This document shows, piece after piece, positions 61,247 through 64,000 of a DNA stretch of 64,000 nt (position 1 is its first letter; each line of letters begins with the position of its first letter). The position numbers and the translations under genes are program-made. This DNA is from 2-02-FULL-45-10 sp964478235 (GTDB taxonomy: Bacteria; Patescibacteriota; Patescibacteriia; Magasanikbacterales; GWA2-37-8). The notes below the pieces were generated by a model. The model worked only from the letters and a program-made list of their open reading frames with translations. It was not told the origin of the DNA and did no database searches. The DNA lies in NCBI GenBank assembly GCA_964478235.1, contig CAYZGX010000002.1:27278-91277 (forward strand), read 5' to 3'.

Positions 61247-61579
61247 ATGAAAATTGACCCTAAAGAAATTTCTCTAAAATTTAAATTTCACGACAAAGAA
61301 AACATGCCCGCGACAGTCACCATCTCAATTGGCCAGTTTGACGTAAGAGGCTTTAGAGTTATGCGCACTAAGTTTGAAGAAAATAAAGGACGATTCGTTT
61401 TATACCCACCTGCTATACGTGGAGGTGGTGGACGGTTCATGGACATTGTGCGAGTTGCTGACAAAGAAGATTGGAAACAGTTTGAGCAGTTTGTGCTTCA
61501 TAGGTTTGACGAAGAGTATAGCACGCACTTAATGAATGCGTTTGAAGGCGAAGATAAGCTGAAAGATGTCGAATTTTGA
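61247..61579 (+). CDS. SpoVG-like protein
   Basis: 110 residues. TVTISIGQFDVRGFRVM, GRFVLYPP and FMDIVRVADKEDWKQFEQFVLHRF follow the SpoVG pattern (beta-sheet core, then a helix), a small nucleic-acid-binding family. In mobile DNA such proteins may act as regulators. Similarity is by eye only. Confidence 0.5.
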   Translation: MKIDPKEISLKFKFHDKENMPATVTISIGQFDVRGFRVMRTKFEENKGRFVLYPPAIRGGGGRFMDIVRVADKEDWKQFEQFVLHRFDEEYSTHLMNAFEGEDKLKDVEF

Positions 61580-61692
61580 TACATAGTACTATATAGCACT
61601 TACTATAGTACTAAAGAATAGGACTATATAGTTCTATTCCTATAATGGTTCTAATACTATGTACAATCGCATGTCTATTGATTTCGATGTAT

Positions 61693-62265
61693 ATGAAAAG
61701 AGATGAAGCTGATTATTGCAAGAAGATTGAGGTATGGCGGCTTAATGAGTGGGAATATTTAAGTGATAGCCGTAGCGGCAGTATTGAGTGGGTCAATGAA
61801 TGGGGTGGCAATAGGAGTACCGTTGGGCTGCAGAGTTTGTGGCTCACTTCTGAAAAGGCTATTCAGTTTAATTATTCACTCACAAATAAAAATGGTGAAG
61901 TAAAGAGTTTTAATTACAAAATCACTCTGACTACAACACCCTGCTATTTCGGTGGCGTACGTTACTGGTTTATTTGTCCGTGGTACAAGAACGAAAAATA
62001 TTGCGGAAGACGAGTTGGGGTTTTATATTTGAACGGAAATTATTTTGCATGTAGACATTGTTATGAGCTTAGTTATAAATCAAGAAATAAGAATAGAAAT
62101 GGGAGGTTTTATCACTTATTTTATATGCTTGATATTGCGGATAAGGTGGAAAAGATTCAGTTAGTAACAAAACGAGAATATTACGCTGGCAAACCAACAA
62201 GAAATGCTCGAAGAATAGAAAAAATGTATAAAAAAACAGACCGATACGCAAAGTTTTTAGAATAG
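61693..62265 (+). CDS. zinc-ribbon hypothetical protein of mobile elements
   Basis: 190 residues from the ATG at 61693; an in-frame ATG lies two codons earlier and the longer frame adds an unlikely hydrophobic start. A core pattern TPCYFGGVRYWFICPWY, then YCGRRVGVLYL and YFACRHCYELSYKS gives two Cys pairs for a zinc ribbon. I know this pattern as an uncharacterised family next to recombinases. One base upstream of the 48-residue gene. Confidence 0.65.
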   Translation: MKRDEADYCKKIEVWRLNEWEYLSDSRSGSIEWVNEWGGNRSTVGLQSLWLTSEKAIQFNYSLTNKNGEVKSFNYKITLTTTPCYFGGVRYWFICPWYKNEKYCGRRVGVLYLNGNYFACRHCYELSYKSRNKNRNGRFYHLFYMLDIADKVEKIQLVTKREYYAGKPTRNARRIEKMYKKTDRYAKFLE

Positions 62266-62266
62266 C

Positions 62267-62413
62267 ATGATTTCATTAGTTGAATTCAAAAAACTATTAG
62301 GTGAAAAGGCTTACCTTATGTCCGACGAGGACATTGAAAGCCTTAGGCAAACTCAATACTATTTTGCTAATGTTTTGTTTAAAAAATGGTCAGAAGATAA
62401 ACTTTCCAGATAA
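62267..62413 (+). CDS. 48-residue protein upstream of the recombinase
   Basis: ATG at 62,267 to TAA at 62,413. Reads as a compact helical protein (MISLVEFKKLLGEKAYLMSD, then helices rich in Gln, Tyr and Phe). Starts one base after the preceding stop, so translation is probably coupled. Small acidic proteins at this place, before serine recombinases, are common in CPR elements; it may be a recombination directionality factor, but this is inference. Confidence 0.55.
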   Translation: MISLVEFKKLLGEKAYLMSDEDIESLRQTQYYFANVLFKKWSEDKLSR

Positions 62414-62425
62414 ACTTAAATAGCC

Positions 62426-62431
62426 TATAAT
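62426..62431 (+). promoter_or_regulatory. -10 box directly before the recombinase gene
   Basis: TATAAT nine bases before the ATG, with a weak -35 TTTCCA 17 bases upstream. Transcription from it would give an almost leaderless mRNA. Confidence 0.45.
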
Positions 62432-62439
62432 ACAAATAT

Positions 62440-63987
62440 ATGAAAGATGAAAATGCAAAGTCCTTAAAAGGTGTTATTTACTACCGAGTTTCAACCGCTG
62501 AACAAGCGGAACACGGCTTTAGTTTGGGCAACCAAAGAGAGGCCTGTTTAAAGCACGCAATGGCTAACGGTATTGAAATTGTGGGTGAGTTTCATGATGA
62601 CGGTGCTTCAGCTAAGACAGCTGACCGAGATGGTCTGCAAGAAATGCTTAAGTTCTGTTCTACAAACACTGGAAAAGTCGACTGCATTATAGTGAATAAA
62701 ATTGATAGGTTATCCCGTGATGTTAATGATTATACTAACATCCGTGCTTTGTTACACCGTCTCAAAGTGCGTATTATTTCTACGACAGAAGCTGTAGATA
62801 ACACGCCCTTCGGTAAGTTCATTGGAAATATTATGGCGACTGTTGCCCAGCTTGATAATGATGTTCGCAGTGAGCGTGTTACTGATGGGATGGTTAAGTG
62901 CCTGGAGTCTGGAAGATGGCCGTGGAAAGCGCCTTTAGGATATCTAAACTATACTGACCCGACTGGTAGAAAGGAGATAGTTTTAGATAGCGAGCGGCAC
63001 GAGACGGTAACTTATATTTTTGAGGAGTTTTCAAAAGGAGTGTTAACGGAAGAGGAAATTCGAAGGAAGGCGGTAGAAAAAGGTTTTAAGTCAGCTAAAG
63101 GCAAAGGGTTGCTATCTCAGCACATGCATAAAATTCTATCAGACAAATTCTATATTGGTATTATGGAAACCAATCGTGGAGAATTTGTTGGTAGCCATAC
63201 CCAAATAACAACCGAAGAGCTGTTTTATAAATGCCAAAAACTTTTAAGAAAAAAGGTTGATAAGGGCGCAAACATTGCTCTTGGTCGTGGGAATGACGCA
63301 TTTCCACTGCGGCATTTCATCATTTGTTCGTTCTGTGGTCGGCCGCTAACAGGCTCGTTCTCTACTGGTAAAATGGGTGATAAATTTCCGTACTATCGCT
63401 GCTATAACACTAAATGCACATCTAGAATATCTATTTCTAAAAAGAAGCTGGAAGATAAATTTCAAAGCTATCTAAGTGACATCACTCCTAAAAAAGAGTT
63501 CTTAAGTGCGTTTAAGGCTGTGATTTTAGATGTTTGGCAAACGAAGTATAAGGAGATAAATAATGGTAGAGGTCTTCTTAATAAGAAGCTGGTTAAGCTG
63601 GAAGGGGAGAAAAGTAAGATTCTGGAGTTAAAGAAGAAAGAACTCTTAGACGATGAAGAATTTAAAAAAGAGTTTTCTGACATTAAGCAAAGAATAATAG
63701 ACTGTCAGTTGAAACTCAGTGAAACGAAGCTTGTTGAGTTTGATATTGATGAAGCGGTAACATACTGTTTTGACTTCATTTCCACAGTGCCTGAGTTCTA
63801 CTCAAAGGCCACATATGAACAGAAACTTAAGTTGCAGAGTTTGATTTTTGCAGAAAAACCTTCTTACAACCATTTAACATTTGAAACACCGAAATTATCG
63901 CTATTCTTCGCACAAAAAAAGGACTTCACACATGTGAAATCCCATTTGGTAGTCCCAACGGGGATCGAACCCGTATTTTCGCCTTGA
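62440..63987 (+). CDS. large serine recombinase (integrase) of the tRNA-Glu element
   Basis: 515 residues. Resolvase domain with the catalytic serine in YYRVSTAEQ (Ser18) and VNKIDRLSRD, a Recombinase domain (about 170-280), a zinc ribbon ICSFCGRPL with CYNTKC, then a long coiled coil (about 365-430). The last 13 codons lie inside the tRNA-Glu gene on the opposite strand, so the present C-terminus is set by the integration site. AT-rich and different in sequence from the recombinase at 8994. Confidence 0.95.
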   Translation: MKDENAKSLKGVIYYRVSTAEQAEHGFSLGNQREACLKHAMANGIEIVGEFHDDGASAKTADRDGLQEMLKFCSTNTGKVDCIIVNKIDRLSRDVNDYTNIRALLHRLKVRIISTTEAVDNTPFGKFIGNIMATVAQLDNDVRSERVTDGMVKCLESGRWPWKAPLGYLNYTDPTGRKEIVLDSERHETVTYIFEEFSKGVLTEEEIRRKAVEKGFKSAKGKGLLSQHMHKILSDKFYIGIMETNRGEFVGSHTQITTEELFYKCQKLLRKKVDKGANIALGRGNDAFPLRHFIICSFCGRPLTGSFSTGKMGDKFPYYRCYNTKCTSRISISKKKLEDKFQSYLSDITPKKEFLSAFKAVILDVWQTKYKEINNGRGLLNKKLVKLEGEKSKILELKKKELLDDEEFKKEFSDIKQRIIDCQLKLSETKLVEFDIDEAVTYCFDFISTVPEFYSKATYEQKLKLQSLIFAEKPSYNHLTFETPKLSLFFAQKKDFTHVKSHLVVPTGIEPVFSP

Positions 63988-64000
63988 AAGGGCAATGTCC
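63947..64000 (-). tRNA. tRNA-Glu (anticodon TTC), 5' part outside the window
   Basis: Minus strand, from the encoded CCA (63,947-63,949): acceptor 3' half TGGGACT, T-stem ACGGG with CCCGT and loop TTCGATC, anticodon stem TTGCC with GGCGA and loop CTTTCAA (anticodon TTC). The D-arm and acceptor 5' half lie beyond 64,000. Overlaps the end of the recombinase gene. Confidence 0.88.

Larger units (their letters stand above)
53668..63958. mobile_element. tRNA-Glu-associated serine-recombinase element, about 10.3 kb
   Basis: A block of AT-rich genes unlike the flanking chromosome ends at the 3' end of tRNA-Glu, with a serine recombinase next to the tRNA. Cargo on the minus strand: two membrane proteins, an HD hydrolase, a zinc-hook ATPase, a lipoprotein. 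On the plus strand: small genes, a SpoVG-like gene and the recombinase. The left end is inferred from the candidate att site and composition. Confidence 0.6.

Noticed and set aside
1..64000. CRISPR array
   Set aside because: No regularly spaced short direct repeats and no cas genes were seen.

Overview
The window looks like chromosomal DNA of an uncultivated Patescibacteria (Candidate Phyla Radiation) bacterium, probably of the Parcubacteria/Paceibacteria kind. Most genes are housekeeping genes of moderate GC with short leaders and no obvious Shine-Dalgarno sequence. Promoters are often close to TTGACA-N17-TATACT. The envelope genes (TrbC/NlpC-P60, LCP, DUF2207, cohesin/dockerin) are of the kind found in this group. 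The standard code (UGA = stop) fits: long frames contain no in-frame TGA, with one exception at 3605.

Layout. 1-8,738: rel/spoT (cut by the window edge), topA, a small hypothetical gene with an in-frame UGA, dprA, pth, der, an LCP-family gene and a membrane protein. 8,750-12,311: tRNA-Arg(GCG) followed by a GC-rich island (serine recombinase plus a PD-(D/E)XK nuclease-like gene between 42-bp direct repeats) that appears to separate the tRNA from its terminator. 12,324-12,530: dense palindromic DNA. 12,570-24,388: recG, radA, a four-gene envelope cluster, clpC and a phosphohexomutase gene. 24,436-37,746: htpX, a UPRTase-like gene, lemA, rseP, pheS-pheT, dnaE, tsaD and tRNA-Met. 37,813-41,350: DUF2207 protein, a foreign-looking lipoprotein, HU and a sortase remnant. 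41,442-51,879: one eight-gene operon joining TatA/TatC, a probable Tat substrate, a long repeat protein, a dockerin protein and two membrane-anchored cohesin proteins. 52,063-53,381: three short GC-rich genes, each with its own promoter. About 53,668-63,958: an AT-rich mobile element abutting tRNA-Glu(TTC), with a serine recombinase, a zinc-hook AAA ATPase (RloC/PrrC-like), an HD hydrolase, lipoprotein and membrane genes, several small genes and two structured RNAs, each with its own promoter.

The best candidates for something undescribed are the Tat-cohesin-dockerin operon, the two structured RNAs in the mobile element (one with a pseudoknot topology), and the tRNA-adjacent serine-recombinase islands with nuclease or ATPase cargo. 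Function calls rest on motif recognition by eye; no database search was run.
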